Origin: Aminobacter aminovorans | GTDB taxonomy: Bacteria > Pseudomonadota > Alphaproteobacteria > Rhizobiales > Rhizobiaceae | Length of the DNA: 64,000 nucleotides | Reading direction: 5' to 3' | Assembly: GCF_900445235.1 (NCBI RefSeq) | Contig: NZ_UFSM01000001.1 | Coordinates: 3,673,501 to 3,737,500 of the forward strand | The notes under the pieces: model-generated | Databases searched by the model: none | The model's input: only the letters and a program-made list of their open reading frames with translations | Told to the model about the DNA's origin: nothing | Made by a program: the position numbers and the translations under genes | Shown: positions 8,390-17,880 of the stretch, piece after piece | Position numbering within the stretch: the stretch's first letter is position 1 | Layout: the number at the start of each line of letters is the position of its first letter

Positions 8390-9178
8390 TCAGGCGACGA
8401 AGGCACGGATGGTGTCGGCCACCACCTTGGGCTGCTCGAGCGTCGGGAAGTGCGTCCTGCCGGGCAGCTTGTTGGGCTGGTACCAGTCGTTGCCGGCGGC
8501 GAAATCGAGCTGCGCCTGGGCATATTCGGGCTCGAAGGGCTGCGAATAGATGTGGGTGATCGGACGCTTGTCCTTGAGTGCTGCCATGCGCTGCATCGGA
8601 TTGCCCCATTTGCGATAGGCCTTGCCGATCTCGCGGCCGGACCGCGCCCACATTTCGAAGCTGTATTTGGCCATCTCGTTGTTGACGTGATTGACGATGT
8701 CCTGGTTCTCGGTGTCGCCGATCCAGTAGTTGAAGAAATCGCCGCGGCCATTCTCCCAGTTTGTGCGATCCTGGATGTGGTCGATCATGCGGAAGAAGTC
8801 TTCGTTCGGCGTGGTCTGGATCCAGTCGATGACGACGGTACGCGGGATGCGCGCCACATCAAGACGGTCGGTCACCTCGATGTTGGCCCAGCCGCCATGC
8901 GAGGTCGACACCGGCACCAGCCTGTCGATGTTCATCTTGTCGAGGAAGGCGACGACGTCGGACGCCTGGTCGTCGACGGTGAAGTCGCCGTCATGTTCTC
9001 GGTTCTCGCCATGGCCGCGCCAGTCCAGGCGGATGACGCGATGGGTCCTGGCAAGCTCGGGCGCCAGCGTCTTGAACAGGCGGTGGTCCTGGCACCAGCC
9101 CGACAGAAGCAGCAGCACCTCGCCCTCGCCGGCCTCGTCATAAGAAAGCATGTTGGCGCCGATCTCGATGGATTTCAT
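8390..9178 (-). CDS. Cofactor-free 2,4-dioxygenase of the HOD/QDO/AqdC type
   Basis: 262-residue alpha/beta-hydrolase-fold protein resembling 1H-3-hydroxy-4-oxoquinaldine 2,4-dioxygenase (Hod), as recalled from memory. That family cleaves 3-hydroxy-4(1H)-quinolones with O2 and no metal or flavin, releasing CO and an N-acylanthranilate. Shared blocks are GWCQDHR (27-33), WRGHG, SHGGW with S93 and H94, the dyad aspartate D118 in VVIDWI, WARSGREI, SQPFEPEY and the catalytic base H243 in RTHFP. The serine, histidine and aspartate of the family are therefore kept. Start 9178 has GGAGA upstream. It sits between the flavin monooxygenase and the amidase-like hydrolase. Family assignment is strong; the 2-substituent of the substrate is unknown. 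Confidence 0.88.
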   Translation of the reverse strand: MKSIEIGANMLSYDEAGEGEVLLLLSGWCQDHRLFKTLAPELARTHRVIRLDWRGHGENREHDGDFTVDDQASDVVAFLDKMNIDRLVPVSTSHGGWANIEVTDRLDVARIPRTVVIDWIQTTPNEDFFRMIDHIQDRTNWENGRGDFFNYWIGDTENQDIVNHVNNEMAKYSFEMWARSGREIGKAYRKWGNPMQRMAALKDKRPITHIYSQPFEPEYAQAQLDFAAGNDWYQPNKLPGRTHFPTLEQPKVVADTIRAFVA

Positions 9179-9225
9179 CTGATGTCTCCGAATTCTGGGG
9201 CGCATCGCACCCTATGTTCCCTTGG

Positions 9226-10383
9226 TCAGGCGAGCGGCTCGGTGGCGGTCGGCGCATGACGAGCAGTCTTCATGCGCTCAGCGCCGAGTTCGCGGCTCTT
9301 GCCGGTAATCTTCATCACTTGCGAGCGCAGATCGTCAGGCCAGAAATTCATGTCCCCGAGGCGTTCGGCGGTGTCCTGGGTGTGCTCGGTGATCGGCCGT
9401 TCGCGCTCTTCCCAGGCAGCCAGCGCCTGCTCGATGTCGGCCGCATTTGCAACGGCGGCGGCGAGCCCAAGGCCGTTCATCAGCGCGCAGCCGCCGCCCT
9501 GCCCGAGATAAGGCGGCATGGCATGCGCTGCATCGCCCAGGATCGCCGCGCGGCCCTTGCTCCACTTCTTGAGCTTGACCACCTCGAAGGCATCCCAACG
9601 ACCGGCGTCTCCGAAACGCGAGACAAGGTGGGCGAGATGCGGGAAGGATTCGGTCCACAGCGCCCGGTCGGCCGGAACCTTGAGCGCGGCAGCGTCATCG
9701 GCGGCGCAGCACAGCGCAACATAGAGGTCGGTGGCGCTGGCCGGGGTGTAGAGAATGCGACGGGTGCCGGTGAAATATTCGATGTAGCGGTCGCGGTCCT
9801 CTGCCGGCACGTCGGCATCGTCGCGGCCGATCAGCATGCGGATCGCGCCATAGCCGAGATGCTTGCGGTACATCATCAGGTCGAGCGAGTCGCGCACCTT
9901 TGAGTTGATGCCATCGGCGCCGACGACGAGGTCGGCCTTGCGTCGCGCACCGTCGGCCAGCAGCAACTCGCCCTCTGGCGTCGCGCCCACCGCTTCCGAA
10001 TTGGTCATGATCTCGACACCGCTGCGGCGGCAGGTGTCGACCAGTGAATTGATCAGCTGCTCGCGCAGGATGGTGATCAGCCTGGCGTCGCCCTGAGCGT
10101 TGATGGGGATTTCCTCCATCGTGGTGTTGTGGTGGTCGCGAGTATGGAACTGCGGTCCGATATGGGCGCCGACGACGGCCTGCTCATAGGCGCCGATCGC
10201 CTTCAGCACGCGCAGGCCGTTGCTCCAGATGTAGATGCCGGCGCCAAAGGTGCGCAGGTTCGGCGCGCGCTCGTGCACTGTCACCGACCAGCCACGCTGG
10301 GCCAATGCGGCAGCCGTGGTCAGGCCGCCAATTCCAGCGCCTGCGATCTCCGCGTGGCGCCCGGCTCCGGTTTTCTCGGTCAT
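9226..10383 (-). CDS. Group A FAD-dependent aromatic monooxygenase (MHPCO/PqsH/AqdB-like)
   Basis: 385-residue single-component flavoprotein hydroxylase. The dinucleotide motif GAGIGG is at 15-20, the DG motif GADG near 155-158 and the GD motif ILGDAAHAMPP at 281-291. The N-terminal third strongly resembles 2-methyl-3-hydroxypyridine-5-carboxylate oxygenase of mesorhizobial vitamin B6 catabolism (shared block FGAGIYIW.NGLRVL). Start 10383 (MTEKTG) follows a GGAGGACAA ribosome-binding site. It is the first gene of the three-gene operon, so the likely job is to hydroxylate the N-heteroaromatic ring at C3 and so supply the HOD-like dioxygenase. Direct ring opening, as in MHPCO, is an alternative. 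Confidence 0.9.
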   Translation of the reverse strand: MTEKTGAGRHAEIAGAGIGGLTTAAALAQRGWSVTVHERAPNLRTFGAGIYIWSNGLRVLKAIGAYEQAVVGAHIGPQFHTRDHHNTTMEEIPINAQGDARLITILREQLINSLVDTCRRSGVEIMTNSEAVGATPEGELLLADGARRKADLVVGADGINSKVRDSLDLMMYRKHLGYGAIRMLIGRDDADVPAEDRDRYIEYFTGTRRILYTPASATDLYVALCCAADDAAALKVPADRALWTESFPHLAHLVSRFGDAGRWDAFEVVKLKKWSKGRAAILGDAAHAMPPYLGQGGGCALMNGLGLAAAVANAADIEQALAAWEERERPITEHTQDTAERLGDMNFWPDDLRSQVMKITGKSRELGAERMKTARHAPTATEPLA

Positions 10384-10530
10384 GTCTGGATTGTCCTCCC
10401 CGTGCGGCAAATCCTGCCGACGTCTGGGGCCCGGCCGCAACGAGGCGACTCGAGCCGAAATGCCTCCGCGTGCTGGCAACGCCCCGCACCGCCAACACGC
10501 CTCCTGACGGCAAGTTTCCAGTGATTGGAC

Positions 10531-10546
10531 ATTCAGACAAGTGAAT
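10531..10546. promoter_or_regulatory. Candidate LysR operator in the monooxygenase/LysR divergent region
   Basis: A perfect inverted repeat with arms ATTCA and TGAAT around a 6-bp centre matches the T-N11-A form of LysR boxes. It lies 68 bp upstream of the LysR start at 10614 and about 150 bp upstream of the monooxygenase start. Further A/T-rich half-site-like elements (GGAAATTCC at 10552-10560) follow it. Confidence 0.5.
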
Positions 10547-10613
10547 TCTCTGGAAATTCCTATGAGGATTTGGAATATCAACTTGGACGCAACGACTTGA
10601 AGGCAAGGCTCCG

Positions 10614-11549
10614 ATGAAACTCGTCACCAGCCGTCTCACCATCCGCCATCTGCGCATGGTCGTGGCAATCGTCGAAGAGGGCAATCTGGTGCGCGCCGCC
10701 AAGCGCCTGAACATGACCCAGTCGGCGGTGACCAAGGCGCTGCAGGAAATCGAGGCGTTGACCAAGGCGAGGCTGTTCGACCGCACCAATCGTGGCGTCG
10801 TGCCGACGATGTTCGGCGACACGCTGGCCGAGCACGCGCGCCTCGTCATCACCCAGCTGGCGCATGCCGAGGAACATCTCGCCGACCTGCGCGACGGCAC
10901 CGGTGGGCGCGTCGCCATCGGCACCTTGCTGTCGGCGTCGGCCGAATTGCTGCCGACGGCCATCGCCCGCCTGCGCAAGGAGCGGCCCAAGCTCGTGGTC
11001 AAGATCGTCGAGGGCACCAATGACGTCTTGATCCCGGCATTGCGCGCCGGCGAACTGGACATGGTGGTCGGGCGCCTGTCCGAACAGCGCGACCGGCTGA
11101 ATGTCGTCCAGGAGGTGCTGATGGACGACATCGCCTGTGTCGTGGCGCGTCGCGGCCATCCGCTGGCCGAGCGCAGCGAGCTCAACCTCGCCGACCTGAT
11201 CGGCTGGGAATGGATCCTGCCGCCGCAGGAAACCAGCCTGCGCCGACAGATCGACATCGCCTTCCGCGAGGAAGGGCTGGAGCCGCCGTCGCATGCGGTG
11301 GATTCCGTCTCGCTACTGACCAACAGGGCGCTGTTGATCGACGCCGACTATCTCGGCGTGTTTCCCGCCCAGGTCGCGCGCCGCGAGGCCGCCGCCGGCG
11401 CCATCGTCATACTGCCGGTGACCTTGCGCGCCACGGCCATGCCGATGGGCATCACCACCCGGACCAATGCGAGGCTGTCGCCGGCTGCCGAAGTGCTGGT
11501 GGAAACGCTGCGACGGACCGCCGCCGACCTGGCGCGCCATGACGTATAA
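10614..11549 (+). CDS. LysR family transcriptional regulator
   Basis: 311-residue LysR-type regulator with an N-terminal winged helix (LTIRHLRMVVAIVEEGNL ... LFDRTNRGVVPT, residues 8-66) and a C-terminal inducer-binding domain. The N-terminal style matches the GbpR/PcaQ subgroup found near aromatic and sugar catabolism genes. It diverges from the monooxygenase-dioxygenase-hydrolase operon and precedes a binding-protein gene on the same strand. It is the expected regulator of the operon and perhaps of the transporter component. Confidence 0.92.
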   Translation: MKLVTSRLTIRHLRMVVAIVEEGNLVRAAKRLNMTQSAVTKALQEIEALTKARLFDRTNRGVVPTMFGDTLAEHARLVITQLAHAEEHLADLRDGTGGRVAIGTLLSASAELLPTAIARLRKERPKLVVKIVEGTNDVLIPALRAGELDMVVGRLSEQRDRLNVVQEVLMDDIACVVARRGHPLAERSELNLADLIGWEWILPPQETSLRRQIDIAFREEGLEPPSHAVDSVSLLTNRALLIDADYLGVFPAQVARREAAAGAIVILPVTLRATAMPMGITTRTNARLSPAAEVLVETLRRTAADLARHDV

Positions 11550-11827
11550 GTAATCGCTGCACGATTGATATTCCCGGCCGTCATGGCTGGATGACGAGTT
11601 TTCCATTTACCGGAATGCTGGTTGGGCCAAGCTTGGCCGATTGGACAACACTGCGGAGGAGCAGCTGTTGCCTGACGGTCTCTGCCCCGGAAAGCTGGCG
11701 CGTTGATGCCCCAGCCCCGTGGAAGCGCGCCGCCTGCCCCGCTGCACCTCCCTTTGAAATGTCCGCTGCAATGGCAAGCAAAACGCGCCGGAGCGGCGGC
11801 GAATTTTGGGGAAGAGGAATAAATCTG

Positions 11828-13000
11828 ATGCATTTCAAGGGAATCTTGTCGGCCGCCGTCATGGCACTGTCGGTCAGCGCGGCTTATGCCGAAGACCCGC
11901 TCAAGATCGGCATGATCACGACGCTTTCGGGGCCGGCCGGCTATCTTGGCCAGGACATCCGCGACGGCTTCCAGTTGGCCATCGACTCCAACAAAGGACA
12001 GCTTGGCGGCAAGGCCGTCGAACTGGTTGTCGAGGACGACAGCCTGAAGCCGGGCAACGCCAAGCAGATCGCCGACAAGATGCTGTCTGAGCAAGGCATC
12101 AAGCTGTTCACCGGCATGGTGTTCGCCAACGTCGCCTTCGCCGCCCTGCCCGACATTCTCGACGGCGATGCGATCTATATCAGCGCCAACACGGCATCGG
12201 CCACCTTCGCCGGCAAGGAATGCCACCCGAACTACTTCGTCAGCTCCTGGCAGGACGACAGCCAGGGCGAGAGCGCCGGCGCGCTGGCCCAATCTCTCGG
12301 CTACAAGAAGGCCTTCCTGATCGCGCCGAACTACCAGGCCGGCAAGGAAACGATGGGCGCCTTCAAGCGCTTCTACAAGGGAGAGGTCGTCGGCGAGACC
12401 TATACCGGCCTCGACCAGACCGACTTCGCCGCCGAGATGGCACAGATCCGCGCCGCCAAGCCCGACGTCGTCTACGAGTTCGAGCCGGGCGGCCTCGGCA
12501 TCGCCTTCATGCGCCAGTACCAGCAGGCCGGCCTACTCAAGGACATCCCGATGGTCGTCCATCCGGCGTCCCTCGACCAGGTCATCGTCGGTGCCGTCGG
12601 CGACGCCGCGCTCGGCGTGAAGGTCACCAGCCACTGGAACGACGACTTCGACAATCCTGTGAACAAGGACTTCGTCGCGGCTTGGAAGGCCAAGTTCGGC
12701 GACCGTCCGATCACCTATTATGCCGCCCAAGGCTATGACGCAGCACTTTTGATCGGCACCGGCCTTGAAAAGGCAAATGTCGACGACCTGCCGGCCTTCC
12801 GCAAGGCGCTGCTGACGTCGGAAATTCCGTCGGTGCGCGGTTCGTTCAAGTTCGGCCCCAACCAGCACCCGGTGCAGGACTGGTATTCGCTCAAGGCGGA
12901 AAAAGGCGCTGACGGCAAGATGGTGCTCAAGACCGAGGCCAAGGTGCTGACGGCGCATAGCGACAGCTATGCCGCCGACTGCAAGATGCCGACGGACTAG
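11828..13000 (+). CDS. ABC transporter substrate-binding protein, branched-chain amino acid type
   Basis: 390-residue periplasmic protein, third paralogue of the pair at 1-984 and 2000-3169. The signal peptide MHFKGILSAAVMALSVSAAYA precedes EDPLKIGMITTLSG. ATG 11828 has an AAGAGGA ribosome-binding site. The 278 bp between it and the LysR gene contain no further gene that I can support. It points away from the HOD operon but is next to its regulator, so it probably imports the substrate of that operon. It ends at a perfect hairpin at 13016-13046. Confidence 0.92.
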   Translation: MHFKGILSAAVMALSVSAAYAEDPLKIGMITTLSGPAGYLGQDIRDGFQLAIDSNKGQLGGKAVELVVEDDSLKPGNAKQIADKMLSEQGIKLFTGMVFANVAFAALPDILDGDAIYISANTASATFAGKECHPNYFVSSWQDDSQGESAGALAQSLGYKKAFLIAPNYQAGKETMGAFKRFYKGEVVGETYTGLDQTDFAAEMAQIRAAKPDVVYEFEPGGLGIAFMRQYQQAGLLKDIPMVVHPASLDQVIVGAVGDAALGVKVTSHWNDDFDNPVNKDFVAAWKAKFGDRPITYYAAQGYDAALLIGTGLEKANVDDLPAFRKALLTSEIPSVRGSFKFGPNQHPVQDWYSLKAEKGADGKMVLKTEAKVLTAHSDSYAADCKMPTD

Positions 13001-13426
13001 TAGCCAGAGGAGACACGCGTCCCGGGGCGGGTGGTACCGGGACGCGCATTCGACCAGGATGCGCGACGGGGCCTGCAGCCCCGGCAGCAGTGGCCAGGCT
13101 CTCGCTGAGCGACTGGCGTCAGGCAGTTGCAGCGTGGCTGCCGACGTAGAAGACCTCGCGGTCAAGCAAACCGATGTCCTTGGTATCGATGCTGCTTCCG
13201 GGGCTGGTCAGCATTTCCCCACACACGCGTCCGCTTCTTGCCAGCCCGGCGAGACAGCTTTACCCATCGTCACGCTGTAATCCCCCTCGGCATGTGGATT
13301 TTCTTGGCTTTACAGGCCAATAGCCATCAAACACTTGATGTGATGAAGGTCGGCGGCAGGCGATTGGGTGTTGACCTTTGATCCATCTGGCTTTCCGATT
13401 GCAGCCGGAAATCGACGAAGGGCAAG
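13001..13426. other. 426-bp gap between binding-protein gene and NAD regulator
   Basis: Apart from the hairpin at 13016-13046 no recognised gene is present. On the minus strand a 31-codon frame (13214-13119, MLTSPGSSIDTKDIGLL...) has protein-like composition but a weak ribosome-binding site. A 19-codon frame beginning ATG GGT AAA overlaps its start. Both may be chance or relics, so they are not called as genes. The stretch just before 13427 must hold the regulator promoter. Confidence 0.5.
13016..13046 (+). terminator. Perfect 10-bp hairpin after binding-protein gene
   Basis: Arms CGCGTCCCGG (13016-13025) and CCGGGACGCG (13037-13046) are exactly complementary around an 11-nt loop, 15 bp after the stop codon. 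No U tract follows, so it may end transcription with a factor or protect the mRNA 3' end. Confidence 0.6.
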
Positions 13427-14371
13427 ATGCTGAAGACATCAGGGGCGGACAAGGAAGGTGCAGCTGAGCGTCGTGCGATCAGCGCGGATCTGATTGCGGT
13501 GCTTGTCGCTGCACCCAACGGAAATCCTGTCGTCCTGACGGTCAAGGAAGGCACCACCCTGCCCTCCGGCCCGTTCGCGCTTGGTCACCGTTCGCTGCAA
13601 TCAGGTCTGCGCGATTGGGTGGAGCAGCAGACCGGCCACCCGCTTGGATACATCGAGCAGCTCTACACCTTCGCCGACCGCGACCGCAGCATCGAGGAAG
13701 CCACCCGTCGGGTGATTTCGATCAGCTATCTCGGCCTGACGCGCGAAGAGCCCTCGCATCGCACGCCGCCGGGCAGCTGGCGCAACTGGTACGAATTCTT
13801 CCCCTGGGAGGACCATCGTACGGGCGCGCCCGCAATCCTCGACGACATCATCGTGCCGCGCCTGCGTCAGTGGGCCGATGCTGCCGAGCAAGAGGACAAG
13901 CGGCAGAACCGTCTGCGCCGCGCCGCCGGCGCTTTCGGCTTCGACGACCGTCACTGGAACGAAGAGCTGGTGCTGCAGCGCTACGAGTTGCTGTTCGAGG
14001 CAGGTCTGGTCGAAGAGGCGGTGCGCGCCAAAGGCGAGGCTGCCGTTTCATCCGTGCCGGGCCGAACCATGACCGGCGATCACAGGCGAATCCTCGCCAC
14101 CGGCATCGGCCGCCTCCGGACCAAGATCAAATATCGCCCCGTGGTGTTCGAGCTGATGCCGCCGGCCTTCACGCTGCTGCAGCTGCAGCGCGCGGTCGAA
14201 GCACTGGCAGGCGTTACCGTGCACAAGCAGAATTTCCGCCGCCTTATCGAGCAGCAGGACCTGGTCGAGGAAACCGGCGAAATGAGCGCCGACACCGGTG
14301 GACGCCCGGCGAAACTGTTCCGTTTCCGCCACGCCGTGCTCGACGAACGTCTGATCGCCGGAACCAAATAA
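13427..14371 (+). CDS. NadQ/NrtR-like Nudix-related transcriptional regulator of NAD synthesis
   Basis: 314-residue protein with an N-terminal Nudix-like domain (about 18-150; no intact catalytic Nudix box) and a C-terminal winged helix (about 225-310, FTLLQLQRAVEALAGV ... FRRLIEQQDLVEE ... GRPAKLFRF). This is the architecture of NrtR-type NAD repressors, in which the former hydrolase domain senses an NAD-related metabolite. It lies directly upstream of nadABC with two palindromes in between (14397-14413 and 14422-14444). It probably represses nadA-led transcription when NAD is sufficient. Assignment comes from architecture and context. Confidence 0.85.
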   Translation: MLKTSGADKEGAAERRAISADLIAVLVAAPNGNPVVLTVKEGTTLPSGPFALGHRSLQSGLRDWVEQQTGHPLGYIEQLYTFADRDRSIEEATRRVISISYLGLTREEPSHRTPPGSWRNWYEFFPWEDHRTGAPAILDDIIVPRLRQWADAAEQEDKRQNRLRRAAGAFGFDDRHWNEELVLQRYELLFEAGLVEEAVRAKGEAAVSSVPGRTMTGDHRRILATGIGRLRTKIKYRPVVFELMPPAFTLLQLQRAVEALAGVTVHKQNFRRLIEQQDLVEETGEMSADTGGRPAKLFRFRHAVLDERLIAGTK

Positions 14372-14384
14372 GCGAAATCGTGGG

Positions 14385-14444
14385 TTGACAGAGGTTATGC
14401 TCATGCTAAGCATATGTCCCAATTATACTCACTGCGAGCATAAT
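14385..14444 (+). promoter_or_regulatory. nadABC promoter with two regulator palindromes
   Basis: A TTGACA -35-like box is at 14385-14390. Operator 1 (14397-14413) has arms ATGCT and AGCAT. Operator 2 (14422-14444) has arms ATTATACTC and GAGCATAAT around five bases, with one mismatch. The two share the half-site ATGCTC/GAGCAT. Operator 2 ends just before the AGGAG ribosome-binding site (14445-14449) of nadA, so bound protein could block both transcription and translation start. Confidence 0.65.
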
Positions 14445-14454
14445 AGGAGTAACG

Positions 14455-15429
14455 ATGTCTGGCATGACCCCTTCCGCCGCCTCGCTCTATGACCGCGTCC
14501 AGCGCGTCATTCCCGCCATCGAGTGGCCGGTATTCTCCGATGACATCGACGCCATACTGAGGCTCAAGCGCGAGCGCAACGCCGTCATCCTGGCGCATAA
14601 CTACCAGACCCCGGAGATCTTCCATTGCGTGGCCGATATCGTCGGCGACAGCCTGGCGCTCGCCCGCAAGGCGATGGAGGTCGAGGCCGACGTGATCGTG
14701 CTCGCCGGCGTGCATTTCATGGCCGAGACGGCCAAGCTGCTGAACCCGTCCAAGACGGTGCTGATCCCCGACATGGGCGCCGGCTGCTCGCTCGCCGATT
14801 CGATCACGCCCGAAGACATCCGCCTGCTGCGCCAGCGCTATCCCGGCGTGCCCGTCGTCACCTATGTCAACACTTCGGCTGCGGTGAAGGCGGAATCGGA
14901 CATCTGCTGCACCTCGGGCAATGCCAAGGCGGTCGTGGAATCGCTCGGCGTGCCGCGCGTGCTGATGCTGCCGGACGAGTATCTGGCGCAGAACATCGCT
15001 GCCCAGACCGATGTCGAGATCATCGCCTGGAAGGGCCATTGCGAGGTGCATGAGCGCTTCACGCCCGAGGATATCCGCGAGATGCGCGCCGCCCATCCCG
15101 GCGTCACCGTGCTGGCCCATCCCGAATGCCCGCCGGAGGTCGTTGCCGAAGCCGATTTCGCCGGCTCGACGGCCGCAATGTCCGACTATGTCGGCCGGGT
15201 GAAGCCGGCCCGCGTCGTTTTGGTGACGGAATGCTCGATGAGCGACAATGTCGCGGTCGACCATCCCGATGTCGAGTTCATTCGCCCCTGCAATCTGTGC
15301 CCGCACATGAAGCTGATCACGCTCGGCAACATCCGCTCCGCCCTGGAACGCAACGAACACGCCGTGACCATCGACCCAGCCGTCGCGGTGCGCGCGCGCC
15401 TCGCCGTCGAGCGGATGCTCGCGGTATGA
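14455..15429 (+). CDS. nadA: Quinolinate synthase A
   Basis: 324-residue [4Fe-4S] enzyme that condenses iminoaspartate with dihydroxyacetone phosphate to quinolinate. Recognisable blocks are [29 protein letters not shown] and the late cysteine segment [10 protein letters not shown]. Conserved cysteines for the cluster are present ([20 protein letters not shown]). ATG 14455 has AGGAG six bases upstream. It is the first gene of nadABC, and the stop overlaps the nadB start (ATGA at 15426). Confidence 0.97.
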   Translation: MSGMTPSAASLYDRVQRVIPAIEWPVFSDDIDAILRLKRERNAVILAHNYQTPEIFHCVADIVGDSLALARKAMEVEADVIVLAGVHFMAETAKLLNPSKTVLIPDMGAGCSLADSITPEDIRLLRQRYPGVPVVTYVNTSAAVKAESDICCTSGNAKAVVESLGVPRVLMLPDEYLAQNIAAQTDVEIIAWKGHCEVHERFTPEDIREMRAAHPGVTVLAHPECPPEVVAEADFAGSTAAMSDYVGRVKPARVVLVTECSMSDNVAVDHPDVEFIRPCNLCPHMKLITLGNIRSALERNEHAVTIDPAVAVRARLAVERMLAV

Positions 15430-16964
15430 ACGACATCGTTCGCCTGGCCGGCCGCCCCGTCATCATCGGCGGCGGGCTCGCAGGCCTGATGACGGCGCTC
15501 GAACTGGCACCGGAGCCGGTCGTGCTGCTGTCGGCAACTCCGCTGGGTGGCGAAGCCTCAAGCGCACTCGCGCAAGGCGGGCTTGCGGCGGCGATCGGCA
15601 ACGACGACTCGCCCGAACTGCATCTCGCCGACACGCTGGCTGCCGGCGATGGCCTGTGCGACGAAACAGTCGTCCGGCGCATCGTCGAGGCAGCGCCATT
15701 GGCCATCGAGAGGCTCGCGGAACTTGGCGTCGCCTTCGACCGCGACGCCAACAGCGTCTTGTCGCTGGGGCTCGAGGCTGCCCATTCCCGCAGGCGCATC
15801 GTCCACGCGGCGGGTGCTGCAACCGGGCGCGAACTGATGCGCGCGCTCGTGGCCGCTGTCCGCAACAGGGCTTCGATAACGGTCGTCGAAGGGTTCGCGG
15901 CGCGCCGGCTGCTCGTCGAGGACGATGCGATAGCCGGTGTGCTCGCTGAAGACGGCTTCGGCAGCACGGTGTTTGCCAGCAGCCGCGTCGTGATCGCCAC
16001 GGGTGGCGTCGGCGGGCTGTTTCGCGACACGACGAACCCGCTCGGCTGCTTCGGCCAGGGGCTGGCACTCGCCGCCCGCGCAGGCGCGGCCTTTGCCGAC
16101 CTCGAATTCGTCCAGTTTCACCCGACCGCACTCGACGGCCTGCTGCGGCCGATGCGGCTGGTAAGCGAGGCGGTGCGCGGCGAAGGTGCCGTGCTGATCG
16201 ACGAAACCGGACGGCGCTTCCTCGCCGACCTGCCCGGTGCCGAACTTGGCACCCGCGACGCGGTTGCACGCGGCGTCCATCGCCATCTCGCCCGCGGCCA
16301 CCGGGTGTTTCTCGACGCCCGAGCCTGCCTGGGCAAAAGCTTCGCTGACCGCTTTCCGACAATTGCCGGCTACTGCCACGAAGCAGGGATCGACCCCGCG
16401 CAAGACCCGATTCCGGTACGGCCTGCCGCCCATTATCACATGGGCGGCGTCGCGGTAGACCGCGAGGGCCGCAGCACCGTATCTGGCTTGTGGGCCTGCG
16501 GCGAAGTCGCCTCGACCGGGCTGCATGGCGCCAACCGCCTTGCCAGCAACTCCCTCACCGAAGCCGTCGTCATGGCCGGCTGGGTGGCACGGAGCGTCGC
16601 CGCCACTCGGGACACGAGCCGCATGACAACCGCCTTGCCGCCAGCACCAATGCATCCCGATCCACGCGATGCATGCAAGATCGTCTCGTCTTCGCTCGGC
16701 GTCCTGCGCGACGGCGAGAGCCTGCGCCAGGCGGCGACGGCACTGCTGCCGATTGCCAGCGGCAATTCGCCGGCAGCCGATCCAGCCGCTGTCGCGCTGA
16801 TGATGGCCATTTCGGCACTCGGCCGCGAGGAAAGCCGCGGCGCCCATTGCCGCAGCGACTTTCCCTTGCGAAGCGCGGTCGCGCGCCGGTCGCACATCAC
16901 ACTCGATGCAGCGCTGCAGGCCGCAGCTTCGCTCGATTTCTTGCCCATTGCCCGGAGCGCCTGA
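15426..16964 (+). CDS. nadB: L-aspartate oxidase
   Basis: 512-residue FAD enzyme that oxidises aspartate to iminoaspartate for NadA. It has an N-terminal GGGLAG dinucleotide motif, the succinate-dehydrogenase-like core [10 protein letters not shown], substrate arginines in RGEGA and the C-terminal [10 protein letters not shown] flavin motif. The length is normal. It overlaps nadA by four bases and is followed two bases later by nadC, so the three should be co-translated. Confidence 0.97.
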   Translation: MNDIVRLAGRPVIIGGGLAGLMTALELAPEPVVLLSATPLGGEASSALAQGGLAAAIGNDDSPELHLADTLAAGDGLCDETVVRRIVEAAPLAIERLAELGVAFDRDANSVLSLGLEAAHSRRRIVHAAGAATGRELMRALVAAVRNRASITVVEGFAARRLLVEDDAIAGVLAEDGFGSTVFASSRVVIATGGVGGLFRDTTNPLGCFGQGLALAARAGAAFADLEFVQFHPTALDGLLRPMRLVSEAVRGEGAVLIDETGRRFLADLPGAELGTRDAVARGVHRHLARGHRVFLDARACLGKSFADRFPTIAGYCHEAGIDPAQDPIPVRPAAHYHMGGVAVDREGRSTVSGLWACGEVASTGLHGANRLASNSLTEAVVMAGWVARSVAATRDTSRMTTALPPAPMHPDPRDACKIVSSSLGVLRDGESLRQAATALLPIASGNSPAADPAAVALMMAISALGREESRGAHCRSDFPLRSAVARRSHITLDAALQAAASLDFLPIARSA

Positions 16965-16966
16965 CG

Positions 16967-17818
16967 ATGCACCTCACACCCCTGCCGCGGATCATGCTCG
17001 AGCCGCTGGTGCGTGCAGCCCTGCTGGAAGACCTCGGCCGCGCCGGCGACATCACCACAGATGCCATCGTGCCGGCGGACCACCGGGCGTCAGTCGTGCT
17101 CGCCTCGCGCCAGCAGGGTGTCGTCGCTGGTCTCGACCTGGCAGCGCTTGCCTTCAGCCTGATCGAGCCCGCAATCGAGATGAAGGTCGAGAAACCCGAC
17201 GGCAGCCGCCTGGTCCCGGGCGATGTCATCGCCACACTCAGCGGGCCTGCGCGTGGCTTGCTGACCGGCGAGCGCGTGGCACTGAACTTCCTGTCCCATC
17301 TCAGCGGCATCGCCACCGCCACCGCTGGCATCGTCGATGCTGTTGCCGGCCACAAGGCGCGCATCGTCTGCACACGGAAAACGACGCCCGGCCTGCGCGC
17401 GCTGGAGAAATACGCGGTGCGCTGCGGCGGCGGCTCCAACCATCGCTTCGGCCTCGACGACGCGGTGCTGATCAAGGACAACCACATCGCCATTTCGGGC
17501 GGTGTTCGCCCGGCCATCGAGCGCGCCCGGGCCAATGTCGGCCATCTGGTGAAGATCGAGGTCGAGGTCGACAGACTGGAACAGCTGGACGAAGTGCTTA
17601 AGCTCGGCGTCGACGCCGTCCTGCTCGACAACATGTCTCCGGAAACCCTGACGACGGCAGTCCGAATGGTCGCCGGACGGGCGATCACCGAAGCCTCGGG
17701 CCGGGTCAACCTCACCACCGCCGCCGCCATTGCCGCCAGCGGTGTCGACCTCATTTCCGTCGGCTGGCTGACGCACAGCGCGCCGATCCTCGATATAGGA
17801 CTGGACACGCCCCCCTGA
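16967..17818 (+). CDS. nadC: Nicotinate-nucleotide pyrophosphorylase (quinolinate phosphoribosyltransferase)
   Basis: 283-residue cytosolic enzyme converting quinolinate and PRPP to nicotinate mononucleotide. Family motifs are present: [53 protein letters not shown] and the PRPP-binding EASGRVNL. It is the end product of the nadABC unit. It could also consume quinolinate formed spontaneously from the product of the dioxygenase at 3236-3781, a possible link between region 1 and NAD synthesis (inference). Confidence 0.97.
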   Translation: MHLTPLPRIMLEPLVRAALLEDLGRAGDITTDAIVPADHRASVVLASRQQGVVAGLDLAALAFSLIEPAIEMKVEKPDGSRLVPGDVIATLSGPARGLLTGERVALNFLSHLSGIATATAGIVDAVAGHKARIVCTRKTTPGLRALEKYAVRCGGGSNHRFGLDDAVLIKDNHIAISGGVRPAIERARANVGHLVKIEVEVDRLEQLDEVLKLGVDAVLLDNMSPETLTTAVRMVAGRAITEASGRVNLTTAAAIAASGVDLISVGWLTHSAPILDIGLDTPP

Positions 17819-17880
17819 CCGGGGCAATGGTCCCGCCCCGAGTGGGGATGGCAAGGACACGTCTTGGCAATGGAGAGCGC

